From CAZJRB01 sp964547995 (GTDB lineage: Bacteria > Planctomycetota > Planctomycetia > Pirellulales > Thermoguttaceae): a DNA stretch of 45,355 bases. The notes under the pieces were generated by a model. The model saw only the letters and a list, made by a program, of their open reading frames with translations, made no database searches and had not been told where the DNA came from. Numbering within the stretch: position 1 is the first letter of the stretch; each line of letters begins with the position of its first letter. The stretch lies in NCBI GenBank assembly GCA_964547995.1, contig CAZJRB010000059.1, positions 1-45,355 on the forward strand. Direction: 5' to 3'. Positions 15,716 through 24,268 of this stretch are shown here, one piece after another. Made by a program: the position numbers and the translations under genes.

Positions 15716-17121
15716 GTCTCTGGAAAGTAGCTTGGCGGAGCATCCAGCAGCGGGCGCTGGCTTCCGCGTTGACGGCCTTCTCGATGGGGCTCGGCGTGGC
15801 ACTGGTCGTTGCCGTGCTGGTGATCTATAGCGTTGTCGAAAAGTCCTTCCGACGCGGTGCGCAGGGATACGACCTGATCGTCGGCGCCAAGGGCGGAAAG
15901 TTGGAGCTGGTGCTCAATACGGTCTTCTACCTGGGTGCGCCGGTCCACAACATCCCGTACGACTATTATGAAGAGTTCACGATAGGGCGTTTCGAGACGG
16001 CGGTCGAGGCCGCCATTCCCATCTGCATGGGACACGCATACAAGGGAGCCCCCGTGGTGGCCACCGTGCCCGAGATGTTCGACAAGTTGAAATATCTCGG
16101 AGAGTACAAGTACGAATTCCTGGAGGGGGGGAATTTCACCTACGACGATCATTACGGGGCCGTTGTCGGATGGGAAGCCGCCCGCAAAACCGAGTTGAAG
16201 GTGGGGGACACATTCCAGCCGGTCGGAGTCAGTCCGGACGGCACGGCCGATCACGAGGATGAGCCGTTTACGATCCGGGGGGTCCTCAAGTACACCGGCA
16301 CGCCGAACGACAGCGCCATCTTCATCAACATGGAGGGGTTCTTCCTTTGCCCCGCCCACACAAAGCCCGATTCCCCCGCCAAGCGGCTCTTGCAATTGGA
16401 CAAAACGGCGCCCGGTAACCCTGAAAAAACCGGCAACGTCGGCGCCGATGAAGATGCCCCGGAAGCCGGCTCCGACGACCCTTCCGCGCAGCAGGTCGCT
16501 GAAGAGCATACCGGCGATCCCCAGCAACAAAGCGGCCACGAGAAACACGCACATCACGAGCACCACAAGGAGGTCACCGCCGTCCTGGTCTGCACCGACA
16601 TGGAACGCCCGCAGTTGGCGATGAATCTGGCGGAAGTGGTCAATGAGGGCCAGGACGCCCAGGCAGTGAAGCCGGCCCGCGTCATCAGCAATTTCCTCAG
16701 CAGCGTCGTGGGAAACATCGAACTGATGCTCTTGGTGATCGCCGTTCTGGTCGTGATCGTGGCGGGAATCGGGATCATGGTCAGCATCTACAACTCGATG
16801 AGCGACCGGCGGCACGAGATTGCGGTTATGCGGGCGCTGGGGGCAAGCCGGTGGATCATCATGGTCGTCATCCTGATGGAGTCGATCCTGCTGTCCCTCG
16901 GCGGCGGCGTGCTTGGGGTATTGCTGGGCCACGGCCTGATCGGGGCCCTCAGCCCGACTATCTATGAAGAAACCGGTGTGGTCGTCTCGGCGCTAGAATT
17001 CAAGTGGGTGGAATTGATTCTGATACCCGGACTGATTATCCTGGCTACGGCGGTCGGGTATTTGCCGGCGGTTGCTGCCTATCAGACCGATGTGGCCAAG
17101 TCGCTCACCGCCACACAATAG
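15712..17121 (+). CDS. FtsX/MacB-type ABC permease with His-rich loop
   Basis: A 469-residue permease: one membrane segment near the N-terminus (about 20-42), a large periplasmic domain, then three membrane segments from about residue 335. The FtsX domain shows IGIMVSIYNSMSDRRHEIAV followed by MRALGAS. At about residues 276-288 the periplasmic domain has HEKHAHHEHHKE in an acidic surrounding, a likely zinc or other metal site. The ATG overlaps the ATPase stop. The next gene encodes a DUF3299-like protein. Together they fit a metal-related transporter better than plain lipoprotein export, but the substrate is inference. Confidence 0.88.
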   Translation: MSLWKVAWRSIQQRALASALTAFSMGLGVALVVAVLVIYSVVEKSFRRGAQGYDLIVGAKGGKLELVLNTVFYLGAPVHNIPYDYYEEFTIGRFETAVEAAIPICMGHAYKGAPVVATVPEMFDKLKYLGEYKYEFLEGGNFTYDDHYGAVVGWEAARKTELKVGDTFQPVGVSPDGTADHEDEPFTIRGVLKYTGTPNDSAIFINMEGFFLCPAHTKPDSPAKRLLQLDKTAPGNPEKTGNVGADEDAPEAGSDDPSAQQVAEEHTGDPQQQSGHEKHAHHEHHKEVTAVLVCTDMERPQLAMNLAEVVNEGQDAQAVKPARVISNFLSSVVGNIELMLLVIAVLVVIVAGIGIMVSIYNSMSDRRHEIAVMRALGASRWIIMVVILMESILLSLGGGVLGVLLGHGLIGALSPTIYEETGVVVSALEFKWVELILIPGLIILATAVGYLPAVAAYQTDVAKSLTATQ

Positions 17122-17148
17122 CAGATAACCGTGTGGGGAGAGAATGCG

Positions 17149-17868
17149 ATGAACCCGGAAAGCGATCCGCGGCCGATTGCCGAACCGCAACACGACCAAG
17201 AGGATTGGACTGATGAAGAATTCATGCCGCCGGTTCGCGCAAAGTTCCAGGAACTCAATCACTTAGCCGTCGTCAGCGTCGTCTTCGGCGCCCTGTCGAT
17301 CCTCATTACCTTCAGTTGGATTCTGGTCGTATTTCCATTGACGGGTATTGTGCTGGCGTGCGTGGCGTTGTACCAAATCAAGCGACGGCCGGAGGAAAGC
17401 ATCGGTCGCGAGTTCGCACTAGTCGGGTTCTGGCTCTCGATCGGCCTCGGAATCCTCGGATTCTCGTTCTTCTTCATCGGGCAGCGCAAGGGTGTTCCTT
17501 TCGGGTACGAAGTGGTCTCGTTCAAGGCGCTGCAACCGGACGAGGAGAAGAACGAGGTGGTCCCCGAACTCGCCTTGAAGCTTCACGAAGACAAGAAGAA
17601 AATCTTCATTTGGGGCTATATCTACCCGGGCCGGAAATACATGGGACTGACGGAATTCGTCTTCGTCCCCACCGTCGGCCACTGCCAGTTCTGCCAAACC
17701 GAGTTGAAATCGACCGAGATGATCCGGGTGAAGCTGGAAGGCGATCTGAAGACCAACTACAAAGATGAGTTGACCGGTGTCGGGGGCCGGCTGACGGTCG
17801 ATGAGGCCCAGGCTGCCCACCCGTTCGGGGGGGTTCCCTACGAGATTAGCGCCAGCTACATCCGCTAA
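17149..17868 (+). CDS. DUF4190-like membrane protein with DUF3299-like domain
   Basis: A 239-residue protein. The first third has an acidic N-terminus and two to three membrane segments (LAVVSVVFGALSILITF; VFPLTGIVLACVALYQI; FWLSIGLGILGFSFFF) in the DUF4190 manner. The C-terminal half (IFIWGYIYPGRKYMGLTEF, then CQFCQTEL, MIRVKLEG, GGRLTVDE) is like DUF3299, a periplasmic domain often found with ABC transporters linked to metals. GGGGAG stands eight bases before ATG 17149, 27 bases after the permease stop, so the three genes form one operon. Confidence 0.75.
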   Translation: MNPESDPRPIAEPQHDQEDWTDEEFMPPVRAKFQELNHLAVVSVVFGALSILITFSWILVVFPLTGIVLACVALYQIKRRPEESIGREFALVGFWLSIGLGILGFSFFFIGQRKGVPFGYEVVSFKALQPDEEKNEVVPELALKLHEDKKKIFIWGYIYPGRKYMGLTEFVFVPTVGHCQFCQTELKSTEMIRVKLEGDLKTNYKDELTGVGGRLTVDEAQAAHPFGGVPYEISASYIR

Positions 17869-17958
17869 CCCCCGTCAACGGGTGGGATGCCCGAAACGCC
17901 TTCCCGTGAGGTTGTCAAGGCGGTATACTGCTGCGCCTGCTCCTATCATGCTGATGCC

Positions 17959-18822
17959 ATGCCCAACTACATTGTTCGATACGGGGAAATGCGATTTCTG
18001 GCGGTTTTCACCTCCAACGAGGTGGAGTACCCTCGGGGGGCATGTGTCATTGTACGGACCGACCGGGGGCTGGAGGCCGCCGAAGTCCTTGCCGAGGCCG
18101 GCGAGCACGTACCGGAACTCCCCGACGCCGCCGGCGGGCAGATCCTCCGCGAAATGACCCATGAGGACCGTCACGAAATCGAACGGATCCGGGCACAGGC
18201 ACGGGAGGAAATTGCCATCTCCCAGCGGTGTGTTGACAAGCTGGGCCTCCAGATGCAGCTCGTCGACATTGAGCATATTTTCGGCGGCGAACGAATCGTT
18301 GTGTACTATCTGGCCGAGAACCGGGTCGATTTCCGCGAGCTGGTCCGAATGCTCGCCGGCGAGTTTCAAACCCGGATTGAAATGCGCCAGATCGGCGTCC
18401 GCGATGAAGCCAGGCTACTCGCCGATTTCGGCGATTGCGGCAAACCCGTCTGCTGCAACAGCCACCTTGTCGAAATGCCACCCGTCTCGATGAAAATGGC
18501 CAAATTGCAGAAGGCCACGCTCGATCCCACGAAGATTTCCGGGCGGTGCGGCCGGTTGAAGTGCTGTCTGCGATACGAGTACGAAACGTACGAACACATC
18601 CAGAGGAAACTCCCGCCGCTGGGCTCCACGGTTGACACACCCGAGGGACAGGCCAAAGTGATCGGCCACGAAATCCTCGCCGAGCAAGTATGTGTGATCA
18701 CCGGGGATCACCGCCGCATTCTGACGGACGCCAAAGACGCAAAACCCGCGCCGGGCAGTGCATCCGAAAAGGACGACTCCCCCGGGGAAGAGCACCGGCA
18801 AGAACAGAATCTCCAATCGTAA
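17959..18822 (+). CDS. PSP1 C-terminal domain protein
   Basis: A 287-residue protein. The PSP1 domain spans about residues 60-145. It is followed by the diagnostic Cys-rich part CGKPVCC and GRCGRLKCCLRYE, as in B. subtilis RicT/YaaT-type proteins, which bind Fe-S clusters and act in a complex affecting RNA processing and signalling. The C-terminal 40 residues are charged and probably disordered. ATG 17959 is chosen because the preceding frame (from 17887) does not look like the family. The start has no clear ribosome site. The Minf_1886-type gene follows after 6 bases. Confidence 0.9.
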   Translation: MPNYIVRYGEMRFLAVFTSNEVEYPRGACVIVRTDRGLEAAEVLAEAGEHVPELPDAAGGQILREMTHEDRHEIERIRAQAREEIAISQRCVDKLGLQMQLVDIEHIFGGERIVVYYLAENRVDFRELVRMLAGEFQTRIEMRQIGVRDEARLLADFGDCGKPVCCNSHLVEMPPVSMKMAKLQKATLDPTKISGRCGRLKCCLRYEYETYEHIQRKLPPLGSTVDTPEGQAKVIGHEILAEQVCVITGDHRRILTDAKDAKPAPGSASEKDDSPGEEHRQEQNLQS

Positions 18823-18828
18823 GTCCCG

Positions 18829-19254
18829 ATGTTTCAACCTCCCGAAATTGTAGAACTCCTGGAACAGGACAAGCGTTACACGTTTGAGGCGTACGTGTTC
18901 GTCTTCGAGGCCCTTAACTTTGCGCAAGACGTCTTGGGAATGGGTGCCGAAAGCCCGGGCGAACCGTCGGGTCCCTCGACCGGGGAAGAGGAACCGCCCG
19001 AACGCCATGTCTCCGGCCAGGAACTCTGCGAAGCCATCCGCCGCTTCGCGCTCGATCAATACGGCTACATGGCCAAAACCGTCTTGAACAACTGGGGGAT
19101 TCACAACACGGGCGACTTCGGCGAGATCGTCTTCAACTTGATCCGCATCGGCCAGATGCGCAAGACGGCCCATGATCGCCGCGAGGATTTCGACGACGTG
19201 TACGATTTCGAAACCACGTTTCGTGAAGGCTTCGAGATCACACCACCGGAGTGA
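18829..19254 (+). CDS. Minf_1886 family protein
   Basis: A 141-residue protein. EIVELLEQDKRYTFEAYVFV, then RFALDQYGYMAKTVLNNWGI and GDFGEIVFNLI are landmarks of a family conserved in Planctomycetes and Verrucomicrobia. An acidic Gly/Pro linker of about 25 residues separates the two halves. The function is unknown; the pairing with PSP1 suggests a shared process. No signal peptide is seen. Confidence 0.88.
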   Translation: MFQPPEIVELLEQDKRYTFEAYVFVFEALNFAQDVLGMGAESPGEPSGPSTGEEEPPERHVSGQELCEAIRRFALDQYGYMAKTVLNNWGIHNTGDFGEIVFNLIRIGQMRKTAHDRREDFDDVYDFETTFREGFEITPPE

Positions 19255-19284
19255 AACGCTTGCCATCCCACAACGGACGGCCTC

Positions 19285-19464
19285 ATGTCGCGCCGCAAGA
19301 AGCGATCCAAGAAAGCGAAGAAGACTGCGCCGCCGCCTCGCGACGAGCCGCCCGCCGTCGAGGTGCGCCCGCCGCGGCCGCGAAAATGGTTCCTCGCGGC
19401 CACGATCGGTCTCGAGGCCGCCTGGCTCGTGTTTCTGCTGATTCTGGGGACGACAAGGGGATAG
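19285..19464 (+). CDS. Small single-pass membrane protein, 59 residues
   Basis: A very basic N-terminus (MSRRKKRSKKAKKT), a Pro-rich stretch, then one membrane helix (WFLAATIGLEAAWLVFLLIL). It sits 30 bases after the Minf_1886-type gene in the same direction. Such short basic-plus-helix proteins are common in this place in planctomycetes. No function can be assigned. Confidence 0.6.
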   Translation: MSRRKKRSKKAKKTAPPPRDEPPAVEVRPPRPRKWFLAATIGLEAAWLVFLLILGTTRG

Positions 19465-19596
19465 CGCAAACACGCTCGAAAAACGGGCGTAAACCGGTTG
19501 CGGCGCCTGGGTTTACGCTTGATTCGCCGGTGTCTTCGAGAAATCATGTCAGATTTTCCGGGCGACTGTGAAAGAGATGGCAGGAGGGAATGCCGG

Positions 19597-20118
19597 ATGC
19601 TGGCCCGGGACGAATTCTTGTTGCAGTTTCTGCGATGTGAGGCGGACCTCCGGGCCTTTATCGGCTCGGTGGTGCTCGATCGCCATGCGCGGGAGGACGT
19701 GTTCCAGGAATGTGCATTAACCCTCTGGCGGGAATTGGAGAGGTATGATTCCGCCCGGCCGTTCGGGGCCTGGGCACGGGGAATCGCCGCCAACAAAATC
19801 CTTCAGCGCCGCCACAACGATCAGCGGTTTCCCGTCGCATTCTCGCCCGATACGATTAGGGCCGTCCTCAATGCCTACGATCGAACGGAAGAGTCCGCAT
19901 CGGAAAGATCGGATGCCCTGGCTGAGTGCCTGAAGCGTTTGCCCGATCGATCGCGAGAGCTTCTGGCAATGCGATACGAGCGCGATCTCAAGCCGCCGCA
20001 GATTGCGAGCCGAACCGGGCGGACCCTCGATGCCGTCTATCAAGCCCTGTCGCGCATCCGGTCGAAGCTCGAGGAGTGTATCCGATCGCGTCTCGCGGCG
20101 GGTGCGGGAGGTGCGTAG
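19597..20118 (+). CDS. ECF-type RNA polymerase sigma factor
   Basis: A 173-residue sigma factor. Region 2 is seen in ADLRAFIGSVVLDRHAREDV and FQECALTLWRELERYD with WARGIAANKIL; region 4 in LKRLPDRSRELLAMRY and PPQIASRTGRTLDAVYQALS. ATG 19597 is preferred as AGGAGG stands 9 bases upstream; an ATG at 19546 is in frame. It directs polymerase to stress or surface genes. Its stop abuts the start of the FecR-like gene, which should be its anti-sigma partner. Confidence 0.93.
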   Translation: MLARDEFLLQFLRCEADLRAFIGSVVLDRHAREDVFQECALTLWRELERYDSARPFGAWARGIAANKILQRRHNDQRFPVAFSPDTIRAVLNAYDRTEESASERSDALAECLKRLPDRSRELLAMRYERDLKPPQIASRTGRTLDAVYQALSRIRSKLEECIRSRLAAGAGGA

Positions 20119-22044
20119 ATGGACGGTCGGACCCGCGAACTGATCGAGAGATACCTTGACTTGCGGCTGAAAGGACACGAATGGGCCGAGTTGGAGCAGC
20201 GGCTCGTCGACCCCGATGCCGCCGAGGCGTTTGCCCAGGCAACACGTCTCGATGCGGGGCTTGAAGCGCTGCTCTGCGAGAGTGCGGCGGCGACCGACGT
20301 AACGCGGCTGTTCCGCCATGTCGAAGACGTCCGCGAAACCCCGACAGGTCCGCGCCGGCGACGTGCCGTGCCTTCGTGGAAAGTGGCGGCGGCCTACGCG
20401 GCGGCCGTTGTCCTGTTGGCCGTGGGGGTGTGGCTTTTCGTTCGGCGTGGAACTGATCCCGAAAAGGAGGTCATTGCCCGGAAACCCCACACGGTCCTCT
20501 CGGGCGAAGTGTACGCGGATGGGGCAACGAGGCAGAGCTTCGCGGACGGGGCGACGATTGAGGTTTCCGACGCGGGACCGGCGACGATTCGTCTTTCCGA
20601 CGGATCGGAAGCCGGTTTCGCCGCCGCCAGCCGAGCGGTGTTCCATGGAAGTACCGACGGAAAACGCCAGGTGGTCGAGTTGGTTGAAGGAGGGGGTACG
20701 TTCCGTGTCACGAAGCAAAAAGATTTAGAAGACTTATTTGAAGTCAAGACGATTATCGGTTGCGTAACGGTGCTGGGCACGGAATTCACCGTCCAGATCC
20801 TGGATTCCGAGTATTCTGAAACTCTTAACTCTACTGAAAAAGGAGAAGAAGACATGAAAGCGAAGACCGCACTAATGGCGGTGGTTGTCCTCTCGGGAAT
20901 GGTCCAAGTGGACGTCGCCGGAAAAAAGTACACCTTGACCGGTGGTGACGGACAAGTGTTCGGGGAGGAAGGAGAGCGAAAGGGCACGGTTGTTACTGGC
21001 CATGTCAAAGCCGTGGACGCCAAGAGAGGAACTATTACTCTCGCCGGCAGAAGGAGGGAAGGCAAAGCCGTCGAACCGGATAGGACCTACCAGATGGCTT
21101 GGTTTGGTACGGTACTGATCAACGGGTGGGCCGGCAACTTGGCCCATGTTCGCCTTGGCACACCGGTCCGACTGGCCGTGTTGCCCGACGGGCGGACCGT
21201 TGCCAACGTCATCGTGGGGGCACAAGGCAAGGAAGGCGGGGGAGAACGGAGACGCGAAGGCGAAGGAGAGCGAAGGCGAGAGGGCGACCAGAGACGAGAA
21301 GGCGAAGGGGAACGCAGGATCGGAGGCGAGGGCGAGCGCAGACGCGAAGGCGAAGGGGAACGCAGGATCGGAGGCGAGGGCGAGCGCAGACGTGAAGGCG
21401 AAGGGGAACGCAGGATCGGAGGCGAGGGCGAGCGCAGACGCGAAGGCGAAGGGGAACGCAGGATCGGAGGCGAGGGCGAGCGCAGACGTGAAGGCGAAGG
21501 GGAACGCAGGATCGGAGGCGAGGGCGAGCGCAGACGCGAAGGCGAAGGTGAACGCAAGTTCTTTCGTCCACCAGTGTCCCGGGGAGAAGGGGGGGAAGAA
21601 GGAAAACCGCGGCTCCACACGGTGACCGGTGAACTTTCGCAGATAGGTCGTGGCCAGTTCACAATCGTGCGCCGCGGGGACAGGGGTGCCAGTTCGACAA
21701 CCTTTGCGGTCGATCGACAAACGCAGGTGCTCGTCCAGACCAACCAGTACGAGGTTGTCGGGCGTGGCGAAGGCGGCCGGGAAATCAAGCGGCCGAAGTT
21801 GGCTGCGGCCAAACAAACCGACGTGAAAACCGGCCGGCGAGTCGAGGTCACCGCGACCGCAGACGGCAGGGCAACGCGAATTGTCTTCCTCCGCCTGCCA
21901 CCGCCTAGAACCGAAGGTGAGGGAGAACGCGAGTTTTTCCGGACGCCGACGCCCAGAAGAGAGGGTGAGGGAGAGCGCAGAAGGGAAGGCGAAGGAGAAC
22001 GCAGGCGAGAAGGTGAGGGAAAACGGCGGACGGGAGATGGGTGA
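20119..22044 (+). CDS. FecR-like anti-sigma protein with Arg/Glu repeat domain
   Basis: A 641-residue protein. An N-terminal helical domain (1-85) would bind the sigma factor; residues about 94-111 are a membrane helix; a FecR domain follows to about 280 (GATIEVSDAGPATIRL, VLGTEFTVQIL). After that come two beta-type modules (GHVKAVDAKRGTITL and GELSQIGRGQFTI) separated by a stretch of GEGERRRE/GEGERRIG repeats and followed by a similar tail. At 20854, in frame, an ATG is preceded by AGGAG at proper distance and MKAKTALMAVVVLSG looks like a signal peptide, so a shorter second product is possible. ATG 20119 directly follows the sigma factor stop. Confidence 0.82.
   Translation: MDGRTRELIERYLDLRLKGHEWAELEQRLVDPDAAEAFAQATRLDAGLEALLCESAAATDVTRLFRHVEDVRETPTGPRRRRAVPSWKVAAAYAAAVVLLAVGVWLFVRRGTDPEKEVIARKPHTVLSGEVYADGATRQSFADGATIEVSDAGPATIRLSDGSEAGFAAASRAVFHGSTDGKRQVVELVEGGGTFRVTKQKDLEDLFEVKTIIGCVTVLGTEFTVQILDSEYSETLNSTEKGEEDMKAKTALMAVVVLSGMVQVDVAGKKYTLTGGDGQVFGEEGERKGTVVTGHVKAVDAKRGTITLAGRRREGKAVEPDRTYQMAWFGTVLINGWAGNLAHVRLGTPVRLAVLPDGRTVANVIVGAQGKEGGGERRREGEGERRREGDQRREGEGERRIGGEGERRREGEGERRIGGEGERRREGEGERRIGGEGERRREGEGERRIGGEGERRREGEGERRIGGEGERRREGEGERKFFRPPVSRGEGGEEGKPRLHTVTGELSQIGRGQFTIVRRGDRGASSTTFAVDRQTQVLVQTNQYEVVGRGEGGREIKRPKLAAAKQTDVKTGRRVEVTATADGRATRIVFLRLPPPRTEGEGEREFFRTPTPRREGEGERRREGEGERRREGEGKRRTGDG
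21301..21558 (+). repeat. 48-bp tandem repeat with 96-bp higher order
   Basis: Five nearly identical 48-bp copies (starts 21301, 21349, 21397, 21445, 21493) and a partial sixth. Each codes for two 8-residue units, GEGERRIG and GEGERRRE. Copies 1, 3 and 5 end in GACGCGAA; copies 2 and 4 in GACGTGAA, so a 96-bp unit was duplicated. Confidence 0.95.
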
Positions 22045-22090
22045 GAACGCGAGTCTGCAAGCGGGTAGGGGGGGAGTGTAGGACCTACCC

Positions 22091-22264
22091 ATGTCTGAAG
22101 ATTTCGATCCCTATCGGAAATAGCTTGGAATTCCCGCCAAGGATCTGCCGCCGCATCATTATCGGCTGCTGAATATCGAACCACTTGAAGGAGACGCCGA
22201 CGTAATCGCGAACGACCAGATGGTGCCCCGTTCTCTATTCGATTCGGCGTTTTCCGGGCAATAG
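22091..22264 (+). pseudogene. Remnant of planctomycete DFDPY-x-WLGIP protein
   Basis: ATG 22091 opens MSEDFDPYRK, then TAG, then LGIPAKDLPPHHYRLLNIEP and GDADVIANDQM in the same frame to a stop at 22262. The conserved start of this planctomycete family reads DFDPYxxWLGIP, so the TAG has replaced the Trp codon. The rest of the protein is absent. It lies 46 bases after the FecR-like gene. Confidence 0.7.
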
Positions 22265-22283
22265 TGCCAGTATTGGACCGCTC

Positions 22284-23138
22284 CTATTCCGCGTCGCAGA
22301 GCGGACAGGCCCCAGGGCCGCGCCGGTGAAGTGTGTCTTGCGGCGCCTCCCCGGTCAGGAAGTTGACGAAGCCGGTCGCCGCATCGGCCGGGGCCGAGCC
22401 GGTGACCGCTACGGCAATCACCGGAAAGGCCGGGCAGATCTCCTCCGGCACCGGATGGACGACACAGATGTCCCGCCGTGGGACGACCTGGCCCAACAGT
22501 AAATCTTCGTCATAGCAGCACTCTTCCAAGATGATGGCGGCATCGACGATGCCCACCATGTACGAGCGGAGCGGCGAGAGCCGGGCCTTCGCCTCGACGG
22601 CCTCCAAGACGCCGGCCTCCTGGAGGGCCTTGCGGCTGAACGTGCCGGCGGAGAGCGTCGGCCGCCCGAGGCCCACGGCCCGAACTTCCGGCCTGGCCAG
22701 ATCGCGGATGTCCTTGACAGTCTCCTGCATCGTGTCGGAACAAACGAGTATCAGCCGTTGCCGAAGGATTTCCTTTTCGCTGCCTTCACGGACAATCCCC
22801 ATCTTACGGAGCACCTCGACGCCGACGGGTCCAGCGGACACGTACACATCGGGCCGCTCTCCCGCTTTCATCCTCTTAACCAGATTGCCGGGGGTCCCCG
22901 TTTCGAGCTTGAAAGTAACGTTTGGCTGCTGCAACTGGTACTTCTCGAAGATCCGGCGCATCCGTTTTTCCATGGACCAAGGCGCGAAGACCGTCAGGGT
23001 TACAGGCTTCGCGTCCGTGGCGGGCTCCGTTTTGCTCCGACAACCAGGGCAAGAAAACCCCGCAAGGCAACAGAGCGCCAGCCAGAGGTAGATCGATGGT
23101 CCGTAGCAGCATTGGGTTTTTGTGCTGCGCCTCGTCAT
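22284..23138 (-). CDS. ModA-like substrate-binding protein
   Basis: A 284-residue exported protein. The signal peptide (IYLWLALCCLAGFSC) has a possible lipid-anchor Cys near residue 30. The mature part follows the molybdate/tungstate-binding ModA pattern: TLTVFAPWSM, KLETGTPGNLVKRMKAGERP, DVYVSAGP, then SPLRSYMVGIVDAAIILEE. The end carries a CPLC motif. ModA proteins deliver oxyanions to ModBC, but no permease or ATPase gene is nearby. AGGAG stands before the ATG, 21 bases after the radical SAM stop, so it is the third gene of the PadR operon. Confidence 0.82.
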   Translation of the reverse strand: MTRRSTKTQCCYGPSIYLWLALCCLAGFSCPGCRSKTEPATDAKPVTLTVFAPWSMEKRMRRIFEKYQLQQPNVTFKLETGTPGNLVKRMKAGERPDVYVSAGPVGVEVLRKMGIVREGSEKEILRQRLILVCSDTMQETVKDIRDLARPEVRAVGLGRPTLSAGTFSRKALQEAGVLEAVEAKARLSPLRSYMVGIVDAAIILEECCYDEDLLLGQVVPRRDICVVHPVPEEICPAFPVIAVAVTGSAPADAATGFVNFLTGEAPQDTLHRRGPGACPLCDAE

Positions 23139-23159
23139 GTGGCATTCTCCTCGTGCGAG

Positions 23160-24203
23160 TCATGCTTGTCGGTTCAGATAATCAACGTCGAGTGCAACAC
23201 TCTTGCCGTCGCCACATTCAATGGCCGTGAATCCGGCCTCGTAGAGCATCTTGCGGCAGGCCGGCATATCGTGACCCCGGTTACGCGTCGTATCTTTTTC
23301 GGTGTCTCTGGGATTGGCGCCGGCTTCGGCGTACACGACGTTTGCGCCGGCGGCCAGGCCGAGCAAATTCGGTTCATGGACCGCGATGCTCTTGGTCTCC
23401 GCACTCGCCAACGTGGCAAGAGCCACTACGCCGACCACCTGTGCCAACCGCCGCTCGGCGATTTGTCCTTGAACGCTCAGGGGTGTAGTCGGAATGTATA
23501 CGCGACGCATCGCGGCGTGCTGAAAACAACCGTACTCGATGCCCAGAAAGATCTGTTCCACCAGTTCGGCCGGCGAGTGTTCCGGGCCGATGGGCTCGCA
23601 ACAGTAGTACCAATCCAGACCTGTTTCCTTAATGACCCGGATGGTGGTTTTCCGTTGCTCGGGGTCAAGCGACGTGTCTACTCCTTCGCGGAGACGGCAG
23701 ACGTGATATGCCCCGTTCACGCCGGCGGCCTTTAAGTCGCTCGCCTGAGCGAGATCGAAGTCACCGAGATTCACCACAATTTGGGTTTGGCCGGGAAGCA
23801 CCCGGCGCACGGCGCGGACGACTCCGAGCACGCGATCGAACCCATAGGTGTGCATGGTCATCAGGAACAAAGCGTACAAATCACCCGCGCCGGCAAGCAC
23901 GCTCGCCTGCCGCAAGATGTCGTCCACGGGCGTCTCGCTTGTATCGAACGCCGTATGCCCTTCCCCAAACACGCAAAACTTGCACCCTCCAGGACACGGG
24001 GTAGTCTCGATCCCGATCTGCGCCAAGAGCACCCCCCGGTTCCCGAATCGTTCGCGGGACGCCACGTCTGCTACCGCACAAGTCATGGAAGCTTCCAAGG
24101 ACTGGGGTGGGAAACTCAACAGGTAGACGCATTCCTCCTTGTCCGGGCCGCGACCCTCAAGTGCGGCATCCAGAATTCGGGAAAGTCGTGCAGGTATTGC
24201 CAT
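23160..24203 (-). CDS. BioB/HydE-like radical SAM protein
   Basis: A 347-residue protein. The radical SAM site is CPGGCKFC (Cys70, Cys74, Cys77; C-x3-C-x2-C), with GEGH after it. The TIM-barrel repeats and a BATS-like C-terminal region (YIPTTPLSVQGQIAERRL, AVHEPNLLGLAAGANVVYAE) resemble the biotin synthase/HydE/PylB group. The substrate is not known and it is not a standard BioB. It would need anaerobic conditions and SAM. ATG 24203 has AAGGA nine bases upstream. It lies between a PadR regulator and a ModA-like protein. Confidence 0.85.
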   Translation of the reverse strand: MAIPARLSRILDAALEGRGPDKEECVYLLSFPPQSLEASMTCAVADVASRERFGNRGVLLAQIGIETTPCPGGCKFCVFGEGHTAFDTSETPVDDILRQASVLAGAGDLYALFLMTMHTYGFDRVLGVVRAVRRVLPGQTQIVVNLGDFDLAQASDLKAAGVNGAYHVCRLREGVDTSLDPEQRKTTIRVIKETGLDWYYCCEPIGPEHSPAELVEQIFLGIEYGCFQHAAMRRVYIPTTPLSVQGQIAERRLAQVVGVVALATLASAETKSIAVHEPNLLGLAAGANVVYAEAGANPRDTEKDTTRNRGHDMPACRKMLYEAGFTAIECGDGKSVALDVDYLNRQA

Positions 24204-24268
24204 GATGCAATTCCTTTTCGGTCTACAGGGACAAACACTCGAACGACGGCCACTGAGGTTGCAACGGC

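Noticed and set aside
15646..16932. 428-codon minus-strand frame opposite the ABC permease
   Set aside because: A mirror of the permease rich in His/Asp/Arg; no recognisable domain.
21301..21558. CRISPR array
   Set aside because: Repeats are directly adjacent without spacers and encode protein.
20872..22184. Two long minus-strand frames rich in Ser/Pro/Arg or Phe/Ala opposite the FecR-like gene
   Set aside because: They arise from the 48-bp repeat read on the other strand.
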